Made by a program: the position numbers and the translations under genes. 64,000 nt of DNA, from NCBI GenBank assembly GCA_026225945.1, contig JAMJFZ010000853.1, positions 124,001 through 188,000 on the forward strand, given 5' to 3'. The notes beneath the pieces were generated by a model that made no database searches, had not been told where the DNA came from, and saw only the letters and a list, made by a program, of their open reading frames with translations. Shown here in pieces: positions 1 through 12,961 of the stretch (its first letter is position 1; each line of letters begins with the position of its first letter). The DNA is from Cricetomys ansorgei. Its lineage: Eukaryota; Chordata; Mammalia; Rodentia; Nesomyidae.

Positions 1-118
1 AGCAGAAGGGCTTGGTGACCCATTCCTGTAATTCTGGTATAGGCTATACCAAGAGCATCATGAGTTCAAGACCAGCCTGGGCTACAAAGTAAAACCCTGT
101 CTTAAACAGAACAAAATA
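1..118 (+). repeat. B1-like SINE at the start of the unit
   Basis: The text runs from ggcttggtgacccattcctgta through gagttcaagaccagcctggg to ctgtctt and an A-rich tail, the order of a 7SL-derived B1-type SINE. Counterparts begin at 3813 and 7625. Confidence 0.7.
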
Positions 119-436
119 AACATCAGAGGCATATAGGAGTATGGGTTGGCAGATGTGAGGGGCAAGGAAAAGAAAGCTCTATTTGTGCCTGCTGAAGAGA
201 CAGTAGGGAGTAACACGTCCTGGCCACTTAAGTCCTGGAATCATCTGGCTACAGGTCAGAGTACAAGCGAAAGGCAACCTTCTCTTCCTAGGTTTCAAGA
301 TCCTGGGCTTTGGAGCCAGTCACGGGGCTCAAAACTGTGGCTGCAGCTACCTGGCAGGATCCCACCACTTGTCCTTGCTGTGTACCACGCACGAAAACAG
401 TGTCAGGCACACAATTAGTGTTATCTTTCTCTCTTT

Positions 437-600
437 CTTTTTTTTTTTTTTTAGATTTTATTATTATTGCTATTATTATTATTATTTTATTTTTTTGAGA
501 CTAGGTCTCAGTAAACAGTTCAGACCTGCCCACAACTTTCTATCCCCTTCCTTCCCAGGGCATGCTGCGAATACAAGCGTAAGCCACCGTGGTTTAAGGG
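437..600. repeat. T-tract, ATT-rich stretch and SINE-like remnant
   Basis: A run of T is followed by ATT repeats and then a decayed fragment ending with a CCACCGTGG-type motif, as in a reversed SINE. Equivalent sequence lies in units B and C; unit C has small changes in the T-tract. Confidence 0.45.
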
Positions 601-819
601 ACAGTCTCTGGGGTTAGACTCGCCCACAGGTTATTAAAAGATGTCCGCTCAACATTGCCAAGTATATGCATTAATTGTTCTTTTCGAAGCCTTTCTCCAT
701 CTGTACCTGGAAAGGTTGCATTGTAAAATCACACAGCCTAGAACTGAACACAGAGGAGGCGCTCAACAAGTTGTGTTTTTCCTTCCCCTTGACAATAGAC
801 CCAGTCCCCAGGCGGTTCC

Positions 820-1751
<932 letters not shown>

Positions 1752-2224
1752 TAACCGGGCCGGAGGAGGCCAAGGCTGGCCACAGCGCTTCCCATCGCAC
1801 CAGGGAGAACCCGGTGCACCACCAGGCCGATGGGGCGCGAGCCGCGCTCGGCGGGAACCCTAACTGGCCTCTCACACCGCCTCCCACATGCAGAGCCCCT
1901 GGGTCCCCTGCTGCCATCTGACCAAGTCTCCTTTCCCGGCCAGGAGCTGGGCATCGCGCGCCGCCCACCTCTGGGCTGGGATTATAGGTGCACCCCTTCC
2001 CCCAGTTAGAGTGCTGAGTGAGGATCATGCCTATGTGAATGCTAGACAGGCACTGGACTCCTGAGTTACATACACACACAACTTCCCCCTTTTAAATATA
2101 CTCTTCCAGTATTTGGAATAGTGCTTGCAAGGGAGAGAAAAGTGCCAGGCCACTTTTCCATCTCTGTCCTAGCTGAATAAAAACACTAACAATACCCACC
2201 CACTGCTCCAATCATAACATAAGC

Positions 2225-2330
2225 ACAAATTCAAGATTTATCCTAGCATTTGGAAGTAGAAGTGGGTGGATCTCTGTGAGTTCAAGTCCAGGCTATTCAG
2301 AGGTACAGAGAGACCCTTGTTCAAAAACAA
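2225..2330 (+). repeat. B1 SINE in unit A
   Basis: This is a degenerate forward B1 body: cctagcatttggaagtagaag, then tggatctctgtgagttcaag, ending in a short A-rich tail. The unit B counterpart is near 6037-6140. Confidence 0.7.
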
Positions 2331-2351
2331 CAAGTAAATTTCCTACTGGGC

Positions 2352-2550
2352 TTTAAAATTTTACTTTTTTTATTTTATGTGGATGGGTGTGTTGTCTGCA
2401 TGTATGTCTGTGTAGCATATGCATGCTTGGTGCCTGAGCAGTTACATACAGGTGGTTGTGAGCTGCCATGTGGCTATAGGGAATGGACCTGGGTCCTCTG
2501 AAAGAGCAGCTGGTACTCTTTAACTGCTGCTGAACCATCTCGGCACCCTT
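2352..2550 (-). repeat. B2/B3-family SINE in unit A
   Basis: Reverse-oriented B3-type sequence running from ttttatttta tgtg through tgtgagctgccatgtgg and ctctgaaagagcagctgg to gaaccatctcggcacc. The unit B counterpart is near 6163-6361. Confidence 0.8.
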
Positions 2551-2558
2551 TTACTGGG

Positions 2559-2693
<135 letters not shown>

Positions 2694-2694
2694 A

Positions 2695-2790
2695 AGGTCT
2701 CATTATATTGCCTGGAAGGCACTAAGTCGTCCAGGCTAGTCTTGAACTCAGAAGATCTACTTGCCTCTTCCTCCCCAGTGCTAGGATTAT
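2695..2790 (-). repeat. B1-like SINE fragment in unit A
   Basis: Reverse B1-type text: aaggtctcattatattgcc, gtccaggctagtcttgaact and ccagtgctaggattat. A counterpart lies in unit B near 6506-6602. Confidence 0.65.
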
Positions 2791-2959
2791 CGTGTCAAGA
2801 AGGTGAAGTTTCAGGTTGTTTTCTCCAAAAAGCTCTTTTGTTTGCCAGTTGTCTGTCTGAGGTTTCTATAGAAGAGCAGCTGAGTTCCCCGCCAACAGCA
2901 CAATCATCACTGTGGTGAATATCAGAGCCATTCTGCTGAATGGAGGGCCCAAGGAAGGT

Positions 2960-3170
2960 GACTCCTCTTTATTTTGAGATAGGGTCTCTCTAGGGACCTG
3001 GAACTCTCCACTGTGGCTAGACTGGCTAGCCAATAAGCTCCAAGGCCCCCCCTGTCTCCACCTCCCAGCACTGTGCCCAACATTCTACACATGGGTGCTG
3101 GGGGTTGAACTCAAGTCCTGATGCTTTTGTGGCAAGGACTATGTATGTGAGCCACCTCCCCGGCCCTCAG
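2960..3170 (-). repeat. B1/ID-type composite SINE (B4-like) in unit A
   Basis: A B1-like part (gagatagggtctctctagg) is followed by an ID-like part (gggggttgaactcaag ... gagccacctccccggccc), suggesting a B4-type composite in reverse orientation. The unit B copy is near 6770-6980. Confidence 0.55.
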
Positions 3171-3812
3171 CAACGTTTTAACAAGGTCTCCAGGTGATTC
3201 TGATGTATGTGCTTGTCTAAAATCACTGTAGAGAACTATTGGCTGTTTATTGCAGAGCACAGGGCAGGAACATGAGAGGTTTAAGTCCCCTTCCATGACA
3301 AGCCCTTCTCTTTGTTCCTCAGCAAAAGGCTTGATGAAGGAGCTCAGAATAAGATCGATAGCACATTGGGATATTTTAGGAAATGAGTCCCTGGAACAAA
3401 TGTTGGCACAGGGGTTGGTGGCCAGAGTGTGTTGTCTTGCCAAGGCTGTGTGTTGAATGGCAATGAAGGGAGCTGGGTTGGCAAGATACCACTATCAGGC
3501 TCTGTCCCCATAACACACAACAGCCAGGAATCTAGAGGAGGCTCGTTCCTACAAAGTCTCTGCTGTGCTGCTCCTATCCCCACTGAATTATCTATGGATA
3601 GCATTGCAAAGGATTCCTCCACGACAGGCAGGCGCATTACTTAGGAAGAGAGGTGGGACACACCAAAGTGGGCAAATAATAGAAATTGGTTTTAAGTTTA
3701 GCAGTGTGCCTAGTAACAGCAGAGGAAATAGACAGGCTTACAGACGATTATCCCAGGACTTGGGGTCAGAAACTGAGGGCTTTTATGTAACTGGGACACA
3801 GAACTGAGAGTA
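3171..3812. other. Unit A tail, no recognised element
   Basis: About 640 bp with no coding signal or repeat family that I recognise. It is copied almost unchanged in unit B (6983-7624) and leads straight into the next unit. Confidence 0.5.
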
Positions 3813-4631
3813 AGCAGAAGGGCTTGGTGACCCATTCCTGTAATTCTGGTATAGGCTATACCAAGAGCATCATGAGTTCAAGACCAGCCTGGGCTACAAA
3901 GTAAAACCCTGTCTTAAACAGAACAAAATAAACATCAGAGGCATATAGGAGTATGGGTTGGCAGATGTGAGGGGCAAGGAAAAGAAAGCTCTATTTGTGC
4001 CTGCTGAAGAGACAGTAGGGAGTAACACGTCCTGGCCACTTAAGTCCTGGAATCATCTGGCTACAGGTCAGAGTACAAGCGAAAGGCAACCTTCTCTTCC
4101 TAGGTTTCAAGATCCTGGGCTTTGGAGCCAGTCACGGGGCTCAAAACTGTGGCTGCAGCTACCTGGCAGGATCCCACCACTTGTCCTTGCTGTGTACCAC
4201 GCACGAAAACAGTGTCAGGCACACAATTAGTGTTATCTTTCTCTCTTTCTTTTTTTTTTTTTTTAGATTTTATTATTATTGCTATTATTATTATTATTTT
4301 ATTTTTTTGAGACTAGGTCTCAGTAAACAGTTCAGACCTGCCCACAACTTTCTATCCCCTTCCTTCCCAGGGCATGCTGCGAATACAAGCGTAAGCCACC
4401 GTGGTTTAAGGGACAGTCTCTGGGGTTAGACTCGCCCACAGGTTATTAAAAGATGTCCGCTCAACATTGCCAAGTATATGCATTAATTGTTCTTTTCGAA
4501 GCCTTTCTCCATCTGTACCTGGAAAGGTTGCATTGTAAAATCACACAGCCTAGAACTGAACACAGAGGAGGCGCTCAACAAGTTGTGTTTTTCCTTCCCC
4601 TTGACAATAGACCCAGTCCCCAGGCGGTTCC

Positions 4632-5562
<931 letters not shown>

Positions 5563-6369
5563 TAACCGGGCCGGAGGAGGCCAAGGCTGGCCACAGCGCT
5601 TCCCATCGCACCAGGGAGAACCCGGTGCACCACCAGGCCGATGGGGCGCGAGCCGCGCTCGGCGGGAACCCTAACTGGCCTCTCACACCGCCTCCCACAT
5701 GCAGAGCCCCTGGGTCCCCTGCTGCCATCTGACCGAGTCTCCTTTCCCGGCCAGGAGCTGGGCATCGCGCGCCGCCCACCTCTGGGCTGGGATTATAGGT
5801 GCACCCCTTCCCCCAGTTAGAGTGCTGAGTGGGGATCATGCCTGTGTGAATGCTAGACAGGCACTGGACTCCTGAGTTACATACACACACAACTTCCCCC
5901 TTTTAAATATACTCTTCCAGTATTTGGAATAGTGCTTGCAAGGGAGAGAAAAGTGCCAGGCCACTTTTCCATCTCTGTCCTAGCTGAATAAAAACACTAA
6001 CAATACCCACCCACTGCTCCAATCATAACATAAGCACAAATTCAAGATTGATCCTAGCATTTGGAAGTAGAAGTGGGTGGATCTCTGTGAGTTCAAGTCC
6101 AGGCTCTTCAGAGGTACAGAGAGACCCTTGTTCAAAAACAACAAGTAAATTTCCTACTGGGCTTTAAAATTTTACTTTTTTTATTTTATGTGGATGGGTG
6201 TGTTGTCTGCATTTATGTCTGTGTAGCATATGCATGCTTGGTGCCTGAGCAGTTACATACAGGTGGTTGTGAGCTGCCATGTGGCTATAGGGAATGGACC
6301 TGGGTCCTCTGAAAGAGCAGCTGGTACTCTTTAACTGCTGCTGAACCATCTCGGCACCCTTTTACTGGG

Positions 6370-6505
<136 letters not shown>

Positions 6506-8439
6506 CAAGGTCTCATTATATTGCCTGGAAGGCACTAAGTCGTCCAGGCTAGTCTTGAACTCAGAAGATCTACTTGCCTCTTCCTCCCCAGTGCTAGGAT
6601 TATCGTGTCAAGAAGGTGAAGTTTCAGGTTGTTTTCTCCAAAAAGCTCTTTTGTTTGCCAGTTGTCTGTCTGAGGTTTCTATAGAAGAGCAGCTGAGTTC
6701 CCCGCCAACAGCACAATCATCACTGTGGTGAATATCAGAGCCATTCTGCTGAATGGAGGGCCCAAGGAAGGTGACTCCTCTTTATTTTGAGATAGGGTCT
6801 CTCTAGGGACCTGGAACTCTCCACTGTGGCTAGACTGGCTAGCCAATAAGCTCCAAGGATCCCCCTGTCTCCACCTCCCAGCACTGTGCCCAACATTCCA
6901 CACATGGGTGCTGGGGGTTGAACTCAAGTCCTGATGCTTTTGTGGCAAGGACTATGTATGTGAGCCACCTCCCCGGCCCTCAGCAACGTTTTAACAAGGT
7001 CTCCAGGTGATTCTGATGTGTGTGCTTGTCTAAAATCACTGTAGAGAACTATTGGCTGTTTATTGCAGAGCACAGGGCAGGAACATGAGAGGTTTAAGTC
7101 CCCTTACATGACAAGCCCTTCTCTTTGTTCCTCAGCAAAAGGCTTGGTGAAGGAGCTCAGAATAAGGTCGATAGCACATTGGGATATTTTAGGAAATGAG
7201 TCCCTGGAACAAATGTTGGCACAGGGGTTGGTGGCCAGAGTGTGTTGTCTTGCCAAGGCTGTGTGTTGAATGGCAATGAAGGGAGCTGGGTTGGCAAGAT
7301 ACCGTATCAGGCTCTGTCCCCGTAACACGCAACAGCCAGGAATCTAGAGGAGGCTCGTTCCTACAAAGTCTCTGCTGTGCTGCTCCTATCCCCACTGAAT
7401 TATCTATGGATAGCATTGCAAAGGATTCCTCCACGACAGGCAGGCACATTACTTAGGAAGAGAGGTGGGACACACCAAAGTGGGCAAATAATAGAAATTG
7501 GTTTTAAGTTTAGCAGTGTGCCTAGTAACAGCAGAGGAAATAGACAGGCTTACAGACGATTATCCCAGGACTTGGGGTCAGAAACCGAGGGCTTTTATGT
7601 AACTGGGACACAGAACTGAGAGTAAGCAGAAGGGCTTGGTGACCCATTCCTGTAATTCTGGTATAGGCTATACCAAGAGCATCGTGAGTTCAAGACCAGC
7701 CTGGGCTACAAAGTAAAACCCTGTCTTAAACAGAACAAAATAAACATCAGAGGCATATAGGAGTATGGGTTGGCAGATGTGAGGGGCAAGGAAAAGAAAG
7801 CTCTATTTGTGCCTGCTGAAGAGACAGTAGGGAGTAAGACGTCCTGGCCACTTAAGTCCTGGAATCATCTGGCTACAGGTCAGAGTACAAGCGAAAGGCA
7901 ACCTTCTCTTCCTAGGTTTCAAGATCCTGGGCTTTGGAGCCAGTCACGGGGCTCAAAACTGTGGCTGCAGCTACCGGGCAGGATCCCACCACTTCTCCTT
8001 GCTGTGTACCACGCACGAAAACAGTGTCAGGCACACAATTAGTGTTATCTTTCTCTCTTTCTTTTTTTTTTTTTTCAAGATTTTATTATTATTGCTATTA
8101 TTATTATTATTTTATTTTGTTGAGACTAGGTCTCAGTAAACAGTTCAGACCTGCCCACAACTTTCTATCCCCTTCCTTCCCAGGGCATGCTGCGAATACA
8201 AGCGTAAGCCACCGTGGTTTAAGGGACAGTCTCTGGGGATTAGACTCGCCCACAGTTTATTAAAAGATGTCCGCTCAACATTGGCAAGTATATGCATTAA
8301 TTGTTCTTTTCGAAGCCTTTCTCCATCTGTACCTGGAAAGGTTGCATTGTAAAATCACACAGCCTAGAACTGAACGCAGAGGAGGCGCTCAACAAGTTGT
8401 GTTTTTCCTTCCCCTTGACAATAGACCGAGTCCCCAGGC

Positions 8440-9063
8440 GGTTCCTTGCACTCAGGGCGTCTCCATCTCCGATCGACCCAGCAACTTCAACCCCGCCCTG
8501 GACATGCTCGGAGGGGGGGGGGGAAGAGGGGGCCTGGCGGCGATGGTGTGGAGCCTGCTCCAGCTTACTTAAGAAGCGAGCCCTGCACGGCTGGTCGGGC
8601 AGAGGCGGGGTCGCCAGGGGGATCTGGGCTGAGTGTGGCCGGGCTCCTTTCCGCCGAGGGGTGAGTTTCTCTGGCCGCCTTGGGTGGAGGTGGGCCCCTC
8701 CCGTTGCGAGCGGCTGCCACTCTGGGGACCCGACGATCACTGAGGAGCGGCTCCCGATCTGTGCACCTGCGAGGACGGGCAGGGGCTCCCCGGGATCGCG
8801 CGGCTAGACCAGGTTGCAAGAAAGGACTCGGGTGGGTCTGACTGACCTCTGACCCCGGAGGGCTGACACGCAGGGCGGGGACCCCCGCAGCGCAGCACCA
8901 GCGGGGGCCCCGGGTGAGGAATTTCGGAGGGCGGGGCCGAGGGCCGGGGCCGCCTTAAAAGCCTCTCCCTTTTCCCCCGGTAGGGGTGGCTGGCGAGTCC
9001 CCCGTGTGCGGAGTGTGCGGAGGCAGGGGCTGTCGTCCTGGCCGCCCCCTCCCCGCTAGGACC
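8440..9063 (+). promoter_or_regulatory. Ak4: Ak4 CpG-island promoter and 5'UTR, copy C (degraded elements)
   Basis: Homologous to the other two islands but more diverged. CACGTG has become CACCTG (8764-8769), removing the ACGTG core. The second GC box has become GGGCCGGGG. TTAAAAG and the Kozak context are retained. A G-run near 8511-8522 is expanded. This is the copy physically closest to the remaining Ak4 exons. Confidence 0.8.
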
Positions 9064-9208
9064 ATGGCTTCCAAACTCCAGCGTGCGGTCATCCTCGGGC
9101 CGCCCGGCTCGGGCAAGGGCACCGTCTGTCAGAGGATCGCCCAGAACTTTGGCCTCCAGCATCTCTCCAGCAGCCACTTCTTGCGGGAGAACCTTAAGGC
9201 CAGCGCGG
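9064..9208 (+). CDS. Ak4: Adenylate kinase 4, first coding exon, copy C (residues 1-48, two substitutions)
   Basis: The frame, P-loop (GPPGSGKGT) and donor (GTGAGG at 9209) are intact. Two residues differ from copies A and B: L6Q (CAG at 9079-9081) and G37S (AGC at 9172-9174). Gly37 sits in the SSGHFLR segment, which corresponds to the conserved S-x-G-D/H-x-L-R AMP-site motif of adenylate kinases, so G37S is likely harmful. The exon precedes the telomeric junction by only 125 bp and is followed by a broken exon 3. It may already be non-functional, although nothing in the exon itself stops translation. Confidence 0.85.
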
Positions 9209-9333
9209 GTGAGGGGCCGCGGGGTGTCGAGGGCGGAGAGGAGCCCGGCAGGGTGGTCTGGCCGGGAGCGGGACAGTCGAGAGCTCGGGTCCCTTCGGCG
9301 CCGGCGCCTCCGACTGCCTGTGCCCTTGCGAGC

Positions 9334-9350
9334 ACCCTAACCCTAACCCT
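9334..9350. repeat. Interstitial telomeric repeat at a duplication breakpoint
   Basis: The sequence accctaaccctaaccct (nearly three CCCTAA units) sits exactly where unit C stops matching units A and B. The downstream sequence starting ggccattc is absent from the other units. Telomeric repeats at a rearrangement junction are a known footprint of double-strand-break repair in rodents and primates. Confidence 0.9.
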
Positions 9351-9370
9351 GGCCATTCTTTTTCTTTTTT

Positions 9371-9406
<36 letters not shown>
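9371..9406. repeat. (ATC)12 microsatellite
   Basis: Twelve perfect ATC repeats lie about 20 bp beyond the telomeric junction, in sequence not shared with the tandem units. Confidence 0.98.
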
Positions 9407-9407
<1 letters not shown>

Positions 9408-9569
9408 CATGATATCTCAAAGAGTTGCTTTTTATAATCCATTAGGCGCTAAAGAAGCAACAGTGCCCGTAGTAAAACACTACCATCACGTGTCTTTGCT
9501 ACTATGCTGTGGATGATGAACCGGAAGGCTAAACTGTCACGCCTCCTCACAAAATTTTCAAGACGGACC

Positions 9570-9692
9570 TCATATAGCCCAGGTTCCCCTTGCTGGTAGC
9601 TGAGGATGACATTGAACTTCTGACATTCCTGCCTCTGCCTCCTGAGTTCTGGTGTTATAGGCTTGTGCCACTACACGCATCTTGGAAGCCTC
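9570..9692 (-). repeat. B1-related SINE upstream of Ak4 exon 3
   Basis: Reverse SINE text: tcatatagcccaggttccc, gctgaggatgacattgaact and ctgcctcctgagttctggtg. It ends about 28 bp before the exon. Confidence 0.65.
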
Positions 9693-9719
9693 TTGAGTGT
9701 TTCTTTTTCTCTTTAACGG

Positions 9720-9839
9720 AAGTTTGTGATATGGCAAAGCAGTACCTGGAAAAAGGTCTTTTGGTAACAGATCATGTGATCACATGCCTAATGATGATAT
9801 AACTGGAGACTCGGAACACCCCGCACTGGCAACTGGATG
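9720..9839 (+). pseudogene. Ak4: Damaged Ak4 exon 3 (residues about 49-88): lost acceptor and premature stop
   Basis: Continuing in phase 1 from the first coding exon, the translation reads EVCDMAKQYLEKGLLVTDHV and then ITCLMM before ATA TAA. This aligns with the mammalian AK4 segment EVG(E/D)MAKQYxEKxLLVPDHVI followed by TRLMMSELE. The stop (9800-9802) replaces the conserved Glu codon; the frame then resumes as LETR and HWxLD. The acceptor that should read AG reads GG (9718-9719) after a good pyrimidine tract. The expected donor after GATG reads AT rather than GT (9840-9841), although that boundary is less certain. Non-conservative changes (G to C, P to T, R to C) further suggest relaxed constraint. 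Alternatives are a duplicated dead exon or an assembly problem. Confidence 0.88.
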
Positions 9840-10194
9840 ATCAGTGGGTGACGGGCAGGCTGGACTTGGCATCCTTGATTGCTCTCAGAACTTTTTACTT
9901 TATTAGCTTTTGACAACATGGAAACCTGGCATGATGAAGCCTCTTAATTGTTTTGCTTGTTGAACATTACTGTGAAAGCTTTGACTTGAAGCCCACAGAG
10001 GGGCTGCTATTGCCTTGTTCATTTTCATGATGAAACCACATTGGGTGTACTATTTTAAATTAGAGGCTTTTTCATTCACAGGAGTCGTGAAAATCCCAAC
10101 TATTAGTTTCTTGGTTTTCACTTGACAGATTAATAGATAGCATGTCTAAAAATCCTATATTGACTTTATATATATAAAACGATTATAAAAATGG

Positions 10195-10325
10195 AGCCTT
10201 AGCTGAATATGGGGACATGCCGCTTGACTCTGCATTTGGGAGGCCAAGGCAGGGAATTACACTTGTAAGCCAGCCTGGGCTGTATAGTGAGTTCCAGGCC
10301 ACTTGGTCGCAGGCGGCTGCCTTTG
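10195..10325 (+). repeat. Degenerate B1-type SINE
   Basis: Text such as tttgggaggccaaggcagg and gccagcctgggctgtatagtg marks an old forward B1-like copy. Confidence 0.6.
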
Positions 10326-10438
10326 AGGTGCAGTGTAGTACTGTGATTACTTATGATCCAGCCATTCTGTTCTGAATTTCAGCCCTGGATGTGTCTTCAA
10401 AGATGTTTTTTTGAACTCCTTTTGACAAATAGTTTAAG

Positions 10439-10530
10439 ACATTCCTTTCTCTCCCCCTGCCCATTTCTCCCTTCCTCCCCCTCTCCTTCCTTTCTTCCTT
10501 TCCTTTCTTTCTTCCTTCCTTCCTTCCACT
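10439..10530. repeat. Pyrimidine-rich CT tract
   Basis: A nearly pure C/T stretch of TTCC and CCTT runs with no other signal. Confidence 0.85.
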
Positions 10531-11030
10531 CCCCCCACCCCACCCATAGGCCCTCAGGGCCTAGCTTCCCTCCCACAGCGGGTGGCTAGGCTGTGTAACT
10601 TAGCCCCTGGTAGCTCCCAAGAAGGTAGCTCCCAGGGCAGTGTGTGGGGTTGACATGTCCTGGCGGGTCCCAGATTAGGGGATTGCAAAGAATTCTGGAA
10701 GAGTGTTGTCAGTGGAACATCTCTTGTGTTTAATGCAAAGGTTGTGACATTTATGGGGTACAGGCAGGGGAGGGTCATTTTGGTACCCAGGGATAGAGGT
10801 CATTAGGTTAAGACAGTGTTACTGGGATAGGCTTATTCCCAGTGACAGGGACTTAGGTAAGCAATTCTACCAATTGCAGCCTATCTTTTGAGAGTGGACA
10901 GAGTTTTACTGTGGTTTGTGGTCTGTCAGTCCAGAGGGGAGGGGCCAGGGATCCTGCCAGCTCCTCATGGCTTGTGATTTAAGCCCCTCTAGACCGAACC
11001 ATGAGAGCTTTCCATTAGGGTACTACACTG

Positions 11031-11047
11031 TCTGTCTGACTGACTGA

Positions 11048-11091
<44 letters not shown>
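11031..11091. repeat. (CTGT)n(CTGA)n(CTAT)n microsatellite
   Basis: A compound tetranucleotide repeat immediately upstream of a reverse B1. Confidence 0.97.
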
Positions 11092-11096
11092 TTTGT

Positions 11097-11253
11097 TTTT
11101 TCCAGACAGGGCTTCTCTGTTTACTTCTGGCTGTCCTGGAACTCACTCTGTAGACTAGGCTGGCTTCAAACTCAACAGAAATCTGCCTGCTTCTGCCTCC
11201 TGAGTGGGGATTAATACTGCTGGGATTAAAGGTGTGCACCACCACTGCCCAGC
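11097..11253 (-). repeat. B1 SINE
   Basis: Reverse B1: gacagggcttctctg, tggaactcactctgtagact, and gctgggattaaaggtgtgca before ccaccactgcc. Confidence 0.92.
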
Positions 11254-11443
11254 TAAGACATTCCTTTTTAAAGATGCTCATATCTCAGGAAAAGAATAAG
11301 CTGTGTAAAGAAATGCAAAAACAAACAAACAAACAAAACCTACAAACACTGTAAGAGAAAGTACATTTTATGGTTCTCTAAAGGCACAGAGAGGAAATTG
11401 TACTGATGAAAGGGTTGGGTTAATTATTTTGGAAAAGGTAGTG

Positions 11444-11655
11444 GGCCTCTGATGAGATAGCTCAGTGGTTAAGATCATTTGCTGCTCTCGCAGAGGATCT
11501 GGGTTTGGTTTCCAGACACATGACAGCTCGCTTGAATCTGTAACTCCAATCATAGAGGATCCAGTGCCTTCTGGCCTCCCCAGCCACCAGGCATGTACAT
11601 GGCATACATGCAAACATGCAAAGCAAACATTCACATACATAAAATACAAGTGAGA
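11444..11655 (+). repeat. B2/B3-family SINE
   Basis: Forward element from gatgagatagctcagtggtt, a tRNA-derived A-box region, through ggatctgggtttggtttcc to an A-rich tail. Confidence 0.85.
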
Positions 11656-12344
11656 AAATGGATGTCCCCTAGGTGGAAAAATGTGGGTTACAGACATGGG
11701 TTTGAGGGGGAGGGTGGGTACAGAGAAAGTGGGGCACGACTCAGCCTAGCGTTTTCTGAGCTTGCAAGAAAAAAAGCAAATAAAGTCCTTTTCATTTTGT
11801 GCATGTCAGTCAAATTTTATGCTACTGTGATCAAATAACCAAGAAAAGCATCTTAATGGAGGAAAATTTAAAACACTTATATTAATTATATATGACTTTC
11901 ATTATGAATTTTTGTACCTAAATATGTGTTTCGATCATGTTTACTCTTTATCTGTTGTACCACTCCAACCGATCTTCCCATTTCCCAATTAGTCCCCTTT
12001 TTATTTTTCTGTTTTTTTTTTCTTTCTTTTTTTTTTTTAATGTGTGCCCCAGTGAGTTTAATTAAGGAACCTGGGTAAGAGCTTATTTGTAGGAGAATGG
12101 ACAACTTATCATTGGCTGTACCACTGAAGAAAATGTCTCTCCCTTTTGGAGCAGTCCCACTAAACTTCCTCTAAGTCCTCAGGTAATGGCAGAGCCGTGT
12201 GAACCTCTCCGGGACAGAACCCTGGTGGGCCCGGTCTCAGGCAGGCCTAAGTGCAAGTAATCACACTGCCAAGAGTGCTAAGTGCAAAGGCCATGCCATA
12301 CCCAGAAAACTTCACAACACATCTTCTTCTGGCTCTTATGCGTC

Positions 12345-12714
12345 TCACCCTGTTTTAGTTAGGGGTTCCGTTGCTGTGATGAAACACCATAACGAAAAAC
12401 AATTTATCGAGGAAAGGGTTTGCTTGCTTATACTTGCACATCACAGTTCATCATAGAAGGAACTCAGGGTAAGAACTGGAGAGAGGAGCTGATGCAGATG
12501 ACATGGATTTACTTGTTTACATTTGTATGCTCAGCCTGTTTTCTTGTAGCACCCAGGACGATCACCTTGTGGGTGGCACCACTCACTGTTGGTTAGGCCC
12601 TCTCACATCAGACTTGCCTACAGCCTGATTTTTATGGAAGCAGTTTTCTCAATCGAGGTTCCTCTCATTCAGGTGAGAACTCTAGCTTTTGTCAAGTTGG
12701 CATGGATGTAGCCG

Positions 12715-12715
<1 letters not shown>
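12345..12715 (-). repeat. High-copy rodent interspersed repeat (family not named)
   Basis: Starts gttccgttgctgtgatgaaa and continues with aggaaagggtttgc and cacagttcatcatagaagg, a recurrent rodent repeat. Related copies occur near 28668, 41525, 55605 and 61750. I do not assign a database family name. Confidence 0.6.

Positions 12716-12748
<33 letters not shown>
12716..12748. repeat. (CA)16 microsatellite
   Basis: A perfect CA run at the end of the preceding interspersed repeat. Confidence 0.98.
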
Positions 12749-12751
<3 letters not shown>

Positions 12752-12961
12752 TCTGTGGTGTTTTTGAGCCCTGGTGGTGTGGTTATGGGTGTGGGTGAAT
12801 TGGTCACGGAGATGTCCCAAATGCTGGGATTAGAAATGTGAGCCATCATGATAGGTTTTCAAAATATTTTTATTTGGTGCATTAGTCATCTTTTGTTGTT
12901 ATAGCAATAATTAAAGCTGAGTAGTGTGTAAACAAAGTTTTATTTACCTGGAAGTTGTAGG

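Larger units (their letters stand above)
7625..9333 (+). repeat. Tandem segmental duplication, unit C (truncated at a telomeric-repeat junction)
   Basis: This third copy contains only about the first 1.7 kb of the unit. It stops shortly after the Ak4 exon, where unit A continues with ttgtacgtgccc but unit C switches to CCCTAA repeats. Unit C is more diverged than A is from B, especially in the CpG island and exon. That is expected if it is the oldest copy or if A and B were homogenised. Confidence 0.95.

Noticed and set aside
8986..9516. 176-codon frame through the Ak4 exon of copy C with a poly-His stretch
   Set aside because: The His run is simply the ATC repeat read in frame after the telomeric junction, and the real exon ends at 9208 at a good donor. 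Read-through of the intron is not expected.
10554..10778. Possible minus-strand small protein
   Set aside because: Only a chance frame in single-copy intronic sequence, without Kozak context or similarity.
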